Shown here one piece after another: positions 7,382 through 17,400 of a stretch of 64,000 bases of DNA (positions within the stretch are counted from its first letter, which is position 1; each line of letters begins with the position of its first letter). The notes beneath the pieces are model-generated. The model saw only the letters and a list, made by a program, of their open reading frames with translations. It ran no database searches and was not told the DNA's origin. Position numbers and translations under genes: made by a program. The stretch lies in the NCBI RefSeq assembly GCF_001563475.1, contig NZ_LPUT01000012.1:310001-374000 (forward strand), read 5' to 3'. Source of the stretch: Sporosarcina sp. HYO08 (GTDB lineage: Bacteria; Bacillota; Bacilli; Bacillales_A; Planococcaceae).

Positions 7382-8680
7382 ATGAAAAAATCAATTTGCG
7401 TCGTCGGTCTCGGTTATATAGGCCTACCTACCGCAGTCATGTTTGCCAATCACGGACATATCGTACACGGCGTCGATGTGAACGAAAATGTTGTAAAAAG
7501 CATTCGCAAAAAAGAACTTCATATAGAAGAGAACGGTTTACAGGAGCGTCTCGATGCGGCCATCGATGCGGGCACATTAACCGTCTCAACAGAACCAACG
7601 AAAGCGGACGTCTTCATCATCGCGGTACCGTCACCGATTAAAGAAGACAAAACGGCAAACTTAGAAATCATCCGCAGTGCATCGAAAGCCATTGCACCCT
7701 ATGTAGAAAAAGGCAATCTCGTCATTTTAGAGTCAACGGTACCACCACGCACCGTTCAAGACGTCGTCATTCCAGAACTGATCCCATCTGGACTCGAAAT
7801 TGGAACGGAACTATTCGTATCTCACTCGCCAGAACGTGTCATTCCAGGAAGAGTATTTGAAGAGCTTGTCTCCAATGACCGTATCATCGGGGGTATTAAT
7901 GAAGAATCCGCACGTATGACATCAGAGTTATACCGTTCATTCGTAGAAGGAAAAATGCACGAAACAGACGATACAACGGCTGAATTCGTGAAAGTAATGG
8001 AAAACACCTACCGTGACGTCAACATCGCGCTAGCGAACGAACTCGCGCAAATTTCCCATACAATCGGCGTCAACGTCTGGGAAGCGATTCGCCTCGCAAA
8101 CTTCCATCCGCGCGTCAACATTCATCAGCCAGGACCGGGAGTAGGGGGGCATTGTATCGCCGTCGATCCATGGTTCATCGTCGAATTAAATCCGGAACTA
8201 GCCAAAATCATTCACACCGCACGGAAGACGAATGACAGCATGCCGGCTTATACAGCAGGACTCACAGCAGATATCCTTAGAGCAAAAGGCATCGAACGTC
8301 CAAAAGTGGCGGCATTCGGCCTTGCCTTTAAAGGAAACATTGACGACATGCGCGAAAGTCCGTCTGTCGATGTCGTTGCGCAAATGAAGCAAAACGATCT
8401 GTACGTCGTTGCGTACGACCCGCATATTAAAGAAAACCAAATCGAAGAACAAACGCAATACGAAGAAGAAGCCTTAAACAGTGCGTCGGCGATCGTTATC
8501 TTAACGAGTCACGATGAGTTTAGATTATTAGATCCCGAAAAAGCAGCACTTCATATGGCGCACCGTGTCATCATCGATACAAAAAATTGTATCAACCGTG
8601 CCAAATGGGAAGCGGCAGGCTTTGACGTCTATCTTCTAGGTGATTCCAAAAATGGAAATGTAACAAAAGTAAAGAATTAG
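7382..8680 (+). CDS. UDP-N-acetyl-D-mannosamine dehydrogenase-like enzyme (WecC family)
   Basis: A 432-residue NAD-dependent nucleotide-sugar dehydrogenase predicted to oxidise UDP-ManNAc to UDP-ManNAcA in the cytoplasm. The Rossmann motif GLGYIGLP is at residues 9-16. AVPSPIKEDKTANL and the ESTVPPRT segment follow, and the catalytic cysteine lies in GGHCIAVDPWF near residue 258. The C-terminal domain contains AFGLAFKGNIDDMRESPS. AAAGGAG precedes the ATG at proper spacing. It follows the GT26 gene in a two-gene unit ended by a strong terminator. A related UDP-sugar as substrate is possible. Confidence 0.88.
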   Translation: MKKSICVVGLGYIGLPTAVMFANHGHIVHGVDVNENVVKSIRKKELHIEENGLQERLDAAIDAGTLTVSTEPTKADVFIIAVPSPIKEDKTANLEIIRSASKAIAPYVEKGNLVILESTVPPRTVQDVVIPELIPSGLEIGTELFVSHSPERVIPGRVFEELVSNDRIIGGINEESARMTSELYRSFVEGKMHETDDTTAEFVKVMENTYRDVNIALANELAQISHTIGVNVWEAIRLANFHPRVNIHQPGPGVGGHCIAVDPWFIVELNPELAKIIHTARKTNDSMPAYTAGLTADILRAKGIERPKVAAFGLAFKGNIDDMRESPSVDVVAQMKQNDLYVVAYDPHIKENQIEEQTQYEEEALNSASAIVILTSHDEFRLLDPEKAALHMAHRVIIDTKNCINRAKWEAAGFDVYLLGDSKNGNVTKVKN

Positions 8681-8687
8681 TCACAAT

Positions 8688-8722
8688 AAGACGTGAATAA
8701 TCAGAAATATTCACGTCTTTGT
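8688..8722 (+). terminator. Intrinsic terminator after the dehydrogenase gene
   Basis: AAGACGTGAATA pairs perfectly with TATTCACGTCTT around an 8-base loop, followed by TTGT. Confidence 0.8.
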
Positions 8723-8732
8723 AATAAAAATA

Positions 8733-8760
8733 TTGAATTCTAGAAATGGTTTGCTATAAT
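8733..8760 (+). promoter_or_regulatory. Strong sigma-A promoter of the first S-layer gene
   Basis: TTGAAT (8733-8738), a 16-base spacer and an extended -10 TGCTATAAT (8752-8760) form a near-consensus promoter. A second candidate (TGGATT at 8874, 17 bases, TACAAT at 8897-8902) lies downstream. The leader is roughly 200 bases, as is common for S-layer genes. Confidence 0.75.
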
Positions 8761-8971
8761 AGATTCTGAGTTTAATTGCCAATAGGTGCAAAACACACAC
8801 TGCTTTTATACATAGAATTTGTCATGGAATCTAGTACTCTAATACTGGAAAACTATTCTATCCAAATTAAAGCTGGATTAATTAGCACTTTGTTGGTACA
8901 ATTTAAACTGGAATCTATGAGACAAATGAAAGTTTCATATGTATATTCAAATTTAGGGAGGAATTCTACAC

Positions 8972-11900
8972 ATGGCTCATCAACCAAAAGCTTACAAAAA
9001 GTTCGTAGCATCCGCTGCTACTGCAACTCTAGTCGCTACAGCAATCGTGCCAGTGGCATCTGCTGCAGAAACTAAATCGTTCACAGACGTGAACAAAAAC
9101 TACGAAAAAGAAGTTAACTATCTTCTAGAGAAGGGTATCACTCAGGGTATCAGCGACACGAAATTCGGTACAGATCTACCGATCAAACGTGGCGACGCTG
9201 CAATCTTCATTGCAAAAGCACTAAAGCTTGATACAGAAAACGCTAAAGACCAAGATTTCACAGACGTGAACAGCCGTGTGGCAGGTGCAGTTAACGCAAT
9301 CGTTGAAGCTGGCATCGCTAGCGGTAAAACAGAAAGCACATTTGCGCCAGATGCTAACATCACACGTGCAGAAATGGCTAAACTTCTTGTAAATGCATAT
9401 AAATTACAAGCAGGAGAAACAAAAAACACATTCACTGATGTAAACAACACTTGGGATGGTTATGTTGATGCATTATTGGAAAACAAAGTTACTTTCGGTT
9501 TGACTGATACTACATTCGGTGCAACTCAAAACGTAACTCGTGGACAATTCGCGTTATTCATTTACCGTGCGGAGAATCCAACTCCTCCAGTCGATGAAGT
9601 AAAAGCACCAGAGGTTGTATCGGTAAGTGCGATTAACTCTAATAAATTAGAAGTAACATTCAACACAGAAGTTGAAGGTGCAAAATTTGAAGTTAAAAAA
9701 TCTGGAGTATCTATCGCTGCAACTGTAGAATATAATGCTGAAAAAACAGTAGCTGTTTTAACTAAAGCATCTGGAGACTACGTTGCTGGCGATTACACAG
9801 TAACAATTTCTGATGTTGAAGGTTTAGAAACAGTAACGAAAGAAGTTAAAGTTGAAGAACAAAAAGTAGCAGAAATCCAAATTATTGGTGATGCAATTAA
9901 AGCTGAAGGCGGTCAATCAGCTAAAGTATCTTATAAAGCATTAAACCAATATGGTGATGACTTCACTAAAAAAGCTTCACTACAAGTAACAGGATCTGAT
10001 GCAACAAATCCTCAATTGGATTCAACTAAAGGGCTAGTGACTTTAACAAAAGATTTTACTGCAAACAACGCTCCTAAAGAAGTTGTTCTTACAATTGTTG
10101 ATCCAGCAACAGGCGTATCAGCTTCAAAAACTGTGAAAATTGCTGATGCTGCTGCAGTAGCAAGTTTTGAATTAAGCGAATTAACATACCCTAAAGATAA
10201 AACTCGTGTTTATGCAAACACATCTGAAGCAGCAAAAATTGCTTTCACAGCAAAAGACCAATACGGAAATGACATTGCTGATCCAAGCTCAGCTGTACAA
10301 TTGATTTCTTCTGATACTAATACTGCAGAATTTAGCTATGTAAAAGATTCAGATGATAAATACTACATTAAAGTGACTACAAAAAATATTACTGTAGCTA
10401 AAGATGTAACATTAACTGCAGTAAATGCTAGAACTGGCGCTGTTGTAACTAAGACTTTCAAAGTTGAACTTGCTGCTGAACCAACTAGCATTACATTAGG
10501 CAACATCAGCGAAGAACTTGTGGCTGCTAATGACACAGTTTACATGGATCTTGAAGTTAAAGATCAATTTGGTGAGTTAATGGAACCAAAGGATTATGCT
10601 ACAAGTGCAGATGAGTCTTCACTTGGTATTACTGGAACAGCTCCACTTGCTGCTGGTCAAATGTCAATCGTTACTGATAAATATGACAAAAACTACGGTA
10701 AATTAAAATTAGAACCAACTGCAAAAGGAACAGCTACTTTAGTTGCTACACTTGGTGGGAAAACTGTAACTAAGTCTGTAGAAGTTAAAGATGCTCGTGT
10801 ACTTTCTGAAGTTGTAGCTCCTGCTACTGGTTCTACTGTTATCCAAGGTGCAACAGCTAAATTAGGTTTCAAATTCTATGACCAATATGGTAAAGAAATT
10901 AAAACTGTTGCTAATACAGAAGACATGACTTACAAAATCACATTAACAAAAGTTGATGGGGATACTGATTCTGTAGTTTTAGTTACTACAGCTGAAGCTG
11001 CTTCCGAGGCTAACTTAAATAACATTTCAGTTACAGCTGCTAATGGCTTAACTGGTTCTTATAAAGTAAAAGTTGAATTGCTTGGTGCTGCAAACAAGGT
11101 ACTTTCTTCTGCAGAAACTACAGTTAAATCTGTTGCAAACAACGTTGAAGGTTTAACTTACACTGTTGATGCAGTAGAAAACTTAACTTTTGATGCAACT
11201 AATGGTAATGGTGCTGTTGATGGTACTAACCCATATGCAAAAGTAATCAATGTAGTAGGTACTGATAAAGATGGTAACAAGATTACTATCAATCCTGCTC
11301 AAATTTTAAATGTTGAAGTAACTGGAGATGCTCAAACGCCTTATCTTCAAGTTGGAGAAGTTTCTACTGCTAATGCAGGAACAAAAGTAGATGCTCAAGA
11401 AGGTAAATGGGTTGTAGCTGCTCAGAAATTAGCTGACAAAGATATCCCAGCTGAGCTTAATCTTAAAGTAACTTTAAACACTGCAGACGGAGTGAAAGTT
11501 CTTACTGCTCCAGTAACTGTATCTAAAGAAGCTCCTAAAGCACAGGAAGTTCAAATCCTTAGCAAGGCTGTATCAATTGATGAGCCAACTAAGCTTGCTG
11601 AAGATTATAAAGTAGTTGATACTTTAACATTTGCAAACCGAGCTAACGCTTTAACAGGTACAGAAGCTGAAGGTTTAGATGCAGATGCAGTATTTGTTAC
11701 TGTAAAAGACCAATTCGGCGTATATAAAAATGTTGATGCTAAATTCATCGTTAATACTCCAAGCCTAATTAGCTTTGGAACAAGCGCTGTAGCGCCAGCA
11801 GCTGCTGATGGATTCTACACTACTGATGCAGGAGCATTTACATTAGTTGACGGTGGTACTGTAGCTCAATTCTCTGCTGATAAAAAAATCAAGCTTAGCG

Positions 11901-12247
11901 TTCTTGTAGGAGATAAGACTGCTACACTTGATGTAGTGATTAAAGCTGAAATAGCTCCAACTGTTACTACACCTGCTGCAGCTTCAATTGCTGCTTCTGG
12001 TAACGATGATGTAGTTTTCTCAGAAGAACTATCTGCTTCTTCTAAAACTGCAGTTGAAAATGCAATTAAGGCTGCTGTAAAAGGTGCAACAGCTTCAAAC
12101 TTAACATTCACATGGAATGGTGCAACACTAACTGTTGCTAATGGAAATACTACAACAGCTGCAACATTTGATGCAGATGTAACAGTTGATATTACTGATT
12201 TATTTGGTAACAAAACTACTGGTGCAATTGTTGTTGATAAGCAATAA
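8972..12247 (+). CDS. S-layer protein with three SLH domains (SLP1)
   Basis: A 1091-residue secreted surface protein. The leader (MAHQPKAYKKFVASAATATL, cleavage probably near AASA at residues 29-32) is followed by three SLH domains at about residues 35-80, 95-140 and 155-200 (FTDVN starts, ITRAE and VTRGQF ends). The rest is beta-rich with repeated Ig-like units (KDQYGN, KDQFGE, YDQYGK segments). Length and architecture fit the main S-layer protein of Sporosarcina or Lysinibacillus. A strong promoter, long leader and GGGAGGA ribosome binding site suggest high expression. SLH domains should bind the pyruvylated SCWP made by the adjacent csaB locus. Confidence 0.92.
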   Translation: MAHQPKAYKKFVASAATATLVATAIVPVASAAETKSFTDVNKNYEKEVNYLLEKGITQGISDTKFGTDLPIKRGDAAIFIAKALKLDTENAKDQDFTDVNSRVAGAVNAIVEAGIASGKTESTFAPDANITRAEMAKLLVNAYKLQAGETKNTFTDVNNTWDGYVDALLENKVTFGLTDTTFGATQNVTRGQFALFIYRAENPTPPVDEVKAPEVVSVSAINSNKLEVTFNTEVEGAKFEVKKSGVSIAATVEYNAEKTVAVLTKASGDYVAGDYTVTISDVEGLETVTKEVKVEEQKVAEIQIIGDAIKAEGGQSAKVSYKALNQYGDDFTKKASLQVTGSDATNPQLDSTKGLVTLTKDFTANNAPKEVVLTIVDPATGVSASKTVKIADAAAVASFELSELTYPKDKTRVYANTSEAAKIAFTAKDQYGNDIADPSSAVQLISSDTNTAEFSYVKDSDDKYYIKVTTKNITVAKDVTLTAVNARTGAVVTKTFKVELAAEPTSITLGNISEELVAANDTVYMDLEVKDQFGELMEPKDYATSADESSLGITGTAPLAAGQMSIVTDKYDKNYGKLKLEPTAKGTATLVATLGGKTVTKSVEVKDARVLSEVVAPATGSTVIQGATAKLGFKFYDQYGKEIKTVANTEDMTYKITLTKVDGDTDSVVLVTTAEAASEANLNNISVTAANGLTGSYKVKVELLGAANKVLSSAETTVKSVANNVEGLTYTVDAVENLTFDATNGNGAVDGTNPYAKVINVVGTDKDGNKITINPAQILNVEVTGDAQTPYLQVGEVSTANAGTKVDAQEGKWVVAAQKLADKDIPAELNLKVTLNTADGVKVLTAPVTVSKEAPKAQEVQILSKAVSIDEPTKLAEDYKVVDTLTFANRANALTGTEAEGLDADAVFVTVKDQFGVYKNVDAKFIVNTPSLISFGTSAVAPAAADGFYTTDAGAFTLVDGGTVAQFSADKKIKLSVLVGDKTATLDVVIKAEIAPTVTTPAAASIAASGNDDVVFSEELSASSKTAVENAIKAAVKGATASNLTFTWNGATLTVANGNTTTAATFDADVTVDITDLFGNKTTGAIVVDKQ

Positions 12248-12276
12248 TTCTATAAAAAAAGAGAGCATAAGCATTC

Positions 12277-12376
12277 GGTGACAGTCACTCACACAACTCA
12301 GACACTATTCTGATAACCGTGATTGATGCCAAAGAAATTAGCCCTTTGATCGAGCAATCGGTCGAGGGGCTTTTTC
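12277..12376 (+). repeat. Long dispersed repeat copy R1 with built-in terminator
   Basis: The copy starts with GGTGACAGTCAC, runs through ACACAACTCAGACACTATTC and GTGATTGA, and ends in a terminator at 12340-12376: AGCCCTTTGATCGA against TCGGTCGAGGGGCT, then TTTTTC. It lies 30 bases after the SLP1 stop and probably ends its transcript. R2, R3, R4 and R5 share its plan. Confidence 0.85.
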
Positions 12377-12423
12377 TGTTTCTACTGTCTTTTCAAATAG
12401 ATATTATTATCCTGAATACAATT

Positions 12424-12460
12424 ACGAAGCTCTAACTTCCATTGCGGAGTTAGGGCTTAT
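12424..12460 (+). terminator. Second terminator-like hairpin between R1 and R2
   Basis: AAGCTCTAACT pairs with AGTTAGGGCTT around an 8-base loop, followed by ATTTATAT. Confidence 0.5.
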
Positions 12461-12472
12461 TTATATAAGAAA

Positions 12473-12575
12473 CCCGTGCCTGTGCATCACACAACTCAGA
12501 CACTATTCTGATAACGGTGATTGACACCAAAGAAATTAGCCCCTTGATCGAGTAATCGGTCGAGGGGCTTTTCTG
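12473..12575 (+). repeat. Long dispersed repeat copy R2 with built-in terminator
   Basis: Near duplicate of R1, sharing ACACAACTCAGACACTATTC, GATAACGGTGATTGA and a terminator (12538-12572, AGCCCCTTGATCGA against TCGGTCGAGGGGCT). Its 5' core is altered (GTGCCTGTGCATC). Confidence 0.8.
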
Positions 12576-12614
12576 TTTCAAGCGCTTATTGCTTTCGGAA
12601 AAACGTACCAGAAA

Positions 12615-12660
12615 ACAAGAAAACCGCCCTTCGCCGTCGCAAGCATAAGGGTGGTTCTCG
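12615..12660. terminator. Bidirectional terminator-like hairpin
   Basis: GAAAACCGCCCTT pairs with AAGGGTGGTTCTC. A closely similar sequence (AACAAGAAAACCACCCG / CGGGTGGTTTTCGA) lies at 30374-30420 after the OsmC gene, so this is another repeated terminator type. Confidence 0.55.
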
Positions 12661-12801
12661 AAAGAAATAAAGTTACTTAGACAACCACCACCCTGACGGC
12701 AGTAGTTGCATTGAGAAGTGTTAGGGTACTTCTCTTTTTTATTATATTCTCGTTATACATGAAATAAACCCTAAGATAAACCTTTAAACATTCGGTGACT
12801 G

Positions 12802-13602
12802 TCACTGGAAGTCAAACAATAGATCCCTGTATATCTCAGGGTGAAGCATTTTTCCTAATTTCAATGCACCTTCAAGTAATCGAGGGGATGGGCGGCAATA
12901 CAGTTCTTCCTCCATAATTGCCATACGCCCATTTTTAACGGCGTTGAGATCTTGCCAACCCGGTCGTTTCAAGACGACTTCTGTTTTTACTTTTTCGATA
13001 TGGACTCCAACCCAAGCGAGCAATATGTAGTCAGGATTTCTGCTTAAAACATCCTCCCAATCAGTTTGCACACTGGCAAGTTCTACATCACGGAATTCAT
13101 TTCGTCCACCAGCAAGTTCACTAATTTCTGTTAACCAGTTAATGCTGCCTGGCGTGAAAACTGGTTTTGGCCACCATTCCCAATAAAGGGAAGGAAATGT
13201 TTCTACAGTTAAAGCCCTATTTTTCATTTCGGCGATGATGGCTAAAAATTTTTGTTGAACTTGCAAGGCTTGCTCTTGTATACCGCATAAGTTTCCGACG
13301 GTGATGAGGTCTTCCGCAATATCCGTCAAGCTTTGCGGATTTAGAACAATATGTGGGATTTGGCGTTTCTCGAGTTCTTCAATATTTTTTTCCATTCCAG
13401 GTACACTTAACGAAGCGAGAACGAGATCCGGTTGAAATGACTCCAATTTATCCATATTAATGGATAAATCGGGACCAAGCCGGGGGAGATGTTGAATGCT
13501 TTCAGGCCAGTCGGAAAAATCGTCAATGGCTACGAGATGATCAAGAATTCCCAGATAGGCAAGTAGTTCTGTATTGCTGGGACAGATTGAAATAATGCGC
13601 AT
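12802..13602 (-). CDS. BtuF-like substrate-binding fold protein, copy a
   Basis: A 266-residue protein of the periplasmic-binding-protein fold of BtuF-like cobalamin/iron-chelate binding proteins (RIISICPSNTELLAYLG, then LVAIDDFSDWP and YWEWWPKPVFTPG). It has no signal peptide or lipobox, so it is probably cytoplasmic; the ligand is unknown. The ATG at 13602 is chosen because GGAGG lies 6 bases upstream. A second copy at 23277-24074 differs at about 20 of 265 positions. The C-terminus of this copy (FDFQ) ends inside a GGTGACTGTCAC repeat core, while the other copy ends FER, so the repeat seems to have altered the tail. No transporter genes are adjacent. Confidence 0.8.
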   Translation of the reverse strand: MRIISICPSNTELLAYLGILDHLVAIDDFSDWPESIQHLPRLGPDLSINMDKLESFQPDLVLASLSVPGMEKNIEELEKRQIPHIVLNPQSLTDIAEDLITVGNLCGIQEQALQVQQKFLAIIAEMKNRALTVETFPSLYWEWWPKPVFTPGSINWLTEISELAGGRNEFRDVELASVQTDWEDVLSRNPDYILLAWVGVHIEKVKTEVVLKRPGWQDLNAVKNGRMAIMEEELYCRPSPRLLEGALKLGKMLHPEIYRDLLFDFQ

Positions 13603-13753
13603 ACTAGTCACCTCCATTTGGATTAATTGTATCATAGTTACGTGAGTGTACGATTATAAAAAGTACTTTTGAGTAAAGTTGCATCCCTTGTCGCATCATG
13701 TTGTAAAATGGAAGAAAATTGTAGCTTTCAATAGAGGACTTGGGGGATGCTGA

Positions 13754-14036
13754 ATGGCTATTAAAAATGTAATGGAAATCATTGTACGTGATGTTTTACT
13801 GGGTAATAAACAGGAATTAAAATTAACTTGCTCATGTAACAGATGTTTGGATGACATTATGGCTCATGCGCTTAATCATTTGCCGCCGCGGTATATTGTC
13901 AATCCTGACCATCAGCCGTATGTCCGAGTGATGCACGAAGCGGATCGTGACTAATATATTACGGGTTGTTACACAGGCGGCAACAGTTGTCTCAGCAAAC
14001 CCTCGTTGTCATGAACATGAAGTACCTGGAGTATGA
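13754..14036 (+). pseudogene. comFB: Late competence protein ComFB, frameshifted
   Basis: The frame from 13754 encodes 66 residues typical of ComFB: MAIKNVMEIIVRDVL, the CSCNRC cysteine cluster, then DIMAHALNHLPPRYIVNP. It stops at 13952. Shifting by one base at about 13952 continues with ILRVVTQAATVVSANPRCHE to a stop at 14034-14036, which is the expected ComFB tail. One extra T therefore explains the break. GGGGG precedes the ATG. Either the gene is a recent pseudogene or this is a sequencing error; the first 66 residues could still be made. ComFB is a small protein of the late competence group in Bacillus. Confidence 0.8.
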
Positions 14037-14058
14037 GATACCCACTAGTGTTGCATGG

Positions 14059-14095
14059 AGTCCGCGATCGAGAAATCAATCGGGGCTTTCTTTAT
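14059..14095 (+). terminator. Terminator-like hairpin after comFB
   Basis: AGTCCGCGATCGA faces TCAATCGGGGCTTTC followed by TTTATTTT. It resembles the GATCGA/TCGATC terminators of the long dispersed repeat family and may be a decayed copy. Confidence 0.6.
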
Positions 14096-14475
14096 TTTGT
14101 TTACTGGCAAATTATTTTTTGTTTAACTTCTGTAAATATATTCCTCCAGTGGATAATAACCCAATACGCACAAGGTCATTGTCGCGAAAAAAGTTGGATG
14201 GGTGGCAATCTGATGCAGTGCAGTAGGTAGTTGGTTAAAATATAATTCTAAATTTGATTGTACTTAATTACCAATTTTCTGAAAAATGTTGATAATAATT
14301 CCGATCCTGTTAGTCTAGTCTTATAGTTCTATTTTGAGTTATGCGTATATTAGCCTGTTTAATTGGTAACTAACAACCAAATTTTATGCAAAATTACTTA
14401 TTTAATTTTAAAAGGCAGCTAGAAAAGATAAGCATACGATCTTTACAAAGTACAGAAAATTGAGGGGGTTAATAA
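14096..14475. other. Leader region upstream of SLP2
   Basis: No protein-coding gene is credible here. The region is AT-rich and presumably holds the SLP2 promoter and a long leader, as for SLP1, but I could not pick an unambiguous -35/-10 pair. The ribosome binding site TGAGGGGG precedes the ATG at 14476. Confidence 0.4.
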
Positions 14476-17400
14476 ATGACTCACCATTTAAAATCTTATC
14501 GTAAGTTTGTAGCAGCAGCTGCAACGGCGACACTTGTGGCAACGGCGGTGACACCTGCCTATGCTGCTACATTTAAAGATGTATCCAGCAATTACAAAGA
14601 AGCAGTAGATTATCTTGTTAGCAACAAAATCACTAACGGAATCAGTGTGACAAATTTTGGAACAGATTTAACGATTAAACGTGCGGATGCTGCAGTTATG
14701 TTGGCGAAAGCATTGAAATTAGATGTAAAAGATGCCAAAGATTCGGGCTTTACGGATGTGCCGTCCCGTGCGAAAGCATATGTAGATGCTTTAAAAGAAG
14801 CAGGTATTGTGAACGGAAAAACAGCCAAGATATTTGCCTCTGACCAGAACATTACCCGCGGGGAAGCAGCTATTATGCTTGCAAAGGCCTATGAAATTAC
14901 AGGAAGTAAAGTGAAAATTCCATTTACCGACGTTGCTGTTCATTATCAGGATTCTGTTGCTGCTCTTGTTGATCATAACGTTACTTCGGGGAAAACAGCT
15001 ACATCATTTGGCACTGGACGAGCCATTACACGCGGAGAATTCGCAATTTTCCTACATAGGCTATCGAAGCTTGAAAGGGAAGAGCCGAAAGAAGAAGCTA
15101 AGGAAAAAATAGAAGTGTATAATGAGGCTGATTTAATTGCCGCATTAGAAGATTCGAAGATTACTAAGGTCTTATTAGGAGCAGATATCACATCTGATAG
15201 TATACCGACGATTCAACACAAAGTGGAAATTGATTTGAATGGAAAAACTCTAAAAGGAATTGTAAAATACGATATTCCTAACGGTACAGACACAATTACG
15301 TTAGCCTCTTCTAAAAATGGAGGAAAGGTGCAAGGGGATCTATCTGTTAATACTCCAAAAGCAGATTTCATTGTAGGTGAGAATGTAGAGATTGCAGGAA
15401 CGACTACAATTGTGAACGTGAAGGAAAGTACATTCTATAATAAAGGAATACTAAACGCTGTAGTGATCGAGGATCATGATGGGACAAGCTTCGCTAACCA
15501 AGGAAATGTGAAAGGTAACGTGGCGGTTGAAACGGATGGAGCCATAATGTTAATGGGTAAAATTGATGCGGTAGTTGTCAATAAAGCAGCGGATATTACG
15601 GTTGCAGAAAGTGCAACTATTAAAAGTATGACTGTTACGGTTAATGGTGTAACAGTGAATGCACCAGCTGGAACGGTTCATACAATCCAAGCCTCTGATG
15701 GAGTAACAGTTATGGATCCTGATGGTAAATCAGTAGAAGGACCGACTAATTCTAGGGGAGGATCTGGTGGTAGTGGGGGCGGGACAGTTGTCAAGACAGT
15801 TTCTGGCAACATTGATTCATTTACAAAAGATGCTGTTACAATTAATGGGAAAAAGCATAAAATTTCTAATTCATTAAAGGGATTATTTAATGAAGAAAAT
15901 AATGCAGCATTGCAGGGAGCATCTATTGTATTTGAAAGTAAAAATGGTGTAGTTGACAAAATCACTAAGCTTGAGCTTACGAATACAACAGGAACGGCTG
16001 ATAAAAACCTTGTTCTAGATGGAGATGGAGCGGTTATTGACGGTTCCGTTATTATTCAAGGCGACTATTACAATATCAAAAACATGACTGTTAATGGGGA
16101 CTTCACGATTACAGGTGAAGTGCAAAACAGCTTTATATCGGATCAGTTAACGGTAGAAGGCACTATGCATATTGCGGAAGAAGAGGCTAAGCAGGTGGCA
16201 GCGGCATCCTTTATGGTGCAGGCGGCAAGTATTTCGAAGACCCGGATCACTGTTGTTTTTAAAGATTCAACAATTGCTACATTTGAAATCGCGAAGGAAG
16301 ATGTGCACTTTACTGCGACTGGCAGCACAAGAGTAACGACATTGTCGCTTCAGGCCAATGCGGATATTTTTGCGGATCCAGATGTCATCTTACCGAAAGT
16401 AGAGATTACAAAAGGTGTCACACGTGTAGTGCTGAATGCGACGATTCAAGATGTAATTATTGATTCGAATGATGAGATTGAAGTGTCAGGCAAGGGCAGA
16501 TTTGATAACATCGTTGTAAATACGGATAAAGAGGTAAAACTGAGTACAACAGGAACGATCAAAAATCTTGATATGAAAAATGAAGTATCCAAAGTTTCAA
16601 TCGGTAATGATGCAGTAATTAGCGATATAAAAATGCCAGAGGGTAAAACTGTTGAGGACGTAGTTAAAAACTTTAATGAAGCTAAAGAACAAATCGATAA
16701 AATTGCGGGAGTAACAAATCCTGAATTCAATGAAGAGCTTCGGGAGAAAGAAGATGAAGACTACTTTGCGGCAGGCATTTTGAAAACTGATAGATTCGGC
16801 TATGTAAAATTGAATATTAAAAACCAAGGTGATTATCAAGTAAAGTATTTAATTGTTGATGGAGCATTTAATTCTCCGAAAGCAGGGGAACAAGTGCCGA
16901 AAGAAGCGATTGACTATAAAGAGAATGATGAATTTATCCTTTGGCACGGACATGAAATCTTTGTTTATCAAACGGATGAACAAGGTAAAATTGTTGAGGT
17001 AATAGATGTGAACGAAACCTGGCATTTCCCTACGGAATGGAAGTTGAATGATGATAACACATTAACACTGAAAACAGCGATGAAAACGGATGGTCGATCA
17101 GTAAAAGACTTAATGCGTTATGTGTATGTTTATCAGGATGGGGTGGCAAACAAAGTGACTAATTTCTCCGGTTACTCATGGGGCGAATCGGATGGAATCC
17201 CTGTTTTGACAATCAATCTTAAAAATACGGATCCAACAAAGCCGGGGTGGATCTTTATAAGCGCGGACCGGTTCGGTGTATCTAGTACCTTAAATGGCGG
17301 ATACGATAATGAATCGTTGAATCTTTTTGTTCTCCATGATTTGGCTCGTGATAATAGTACAGATATTGGATGGGAATTTACTCATCTGCTGGATCATATC

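Noticed and set aside
13966..14230. Plus-strand frames of 65-86 residues after comFB
   Set aside because: They cross the comFB tail and the terminator hairpin and lack ribosome binding sites.
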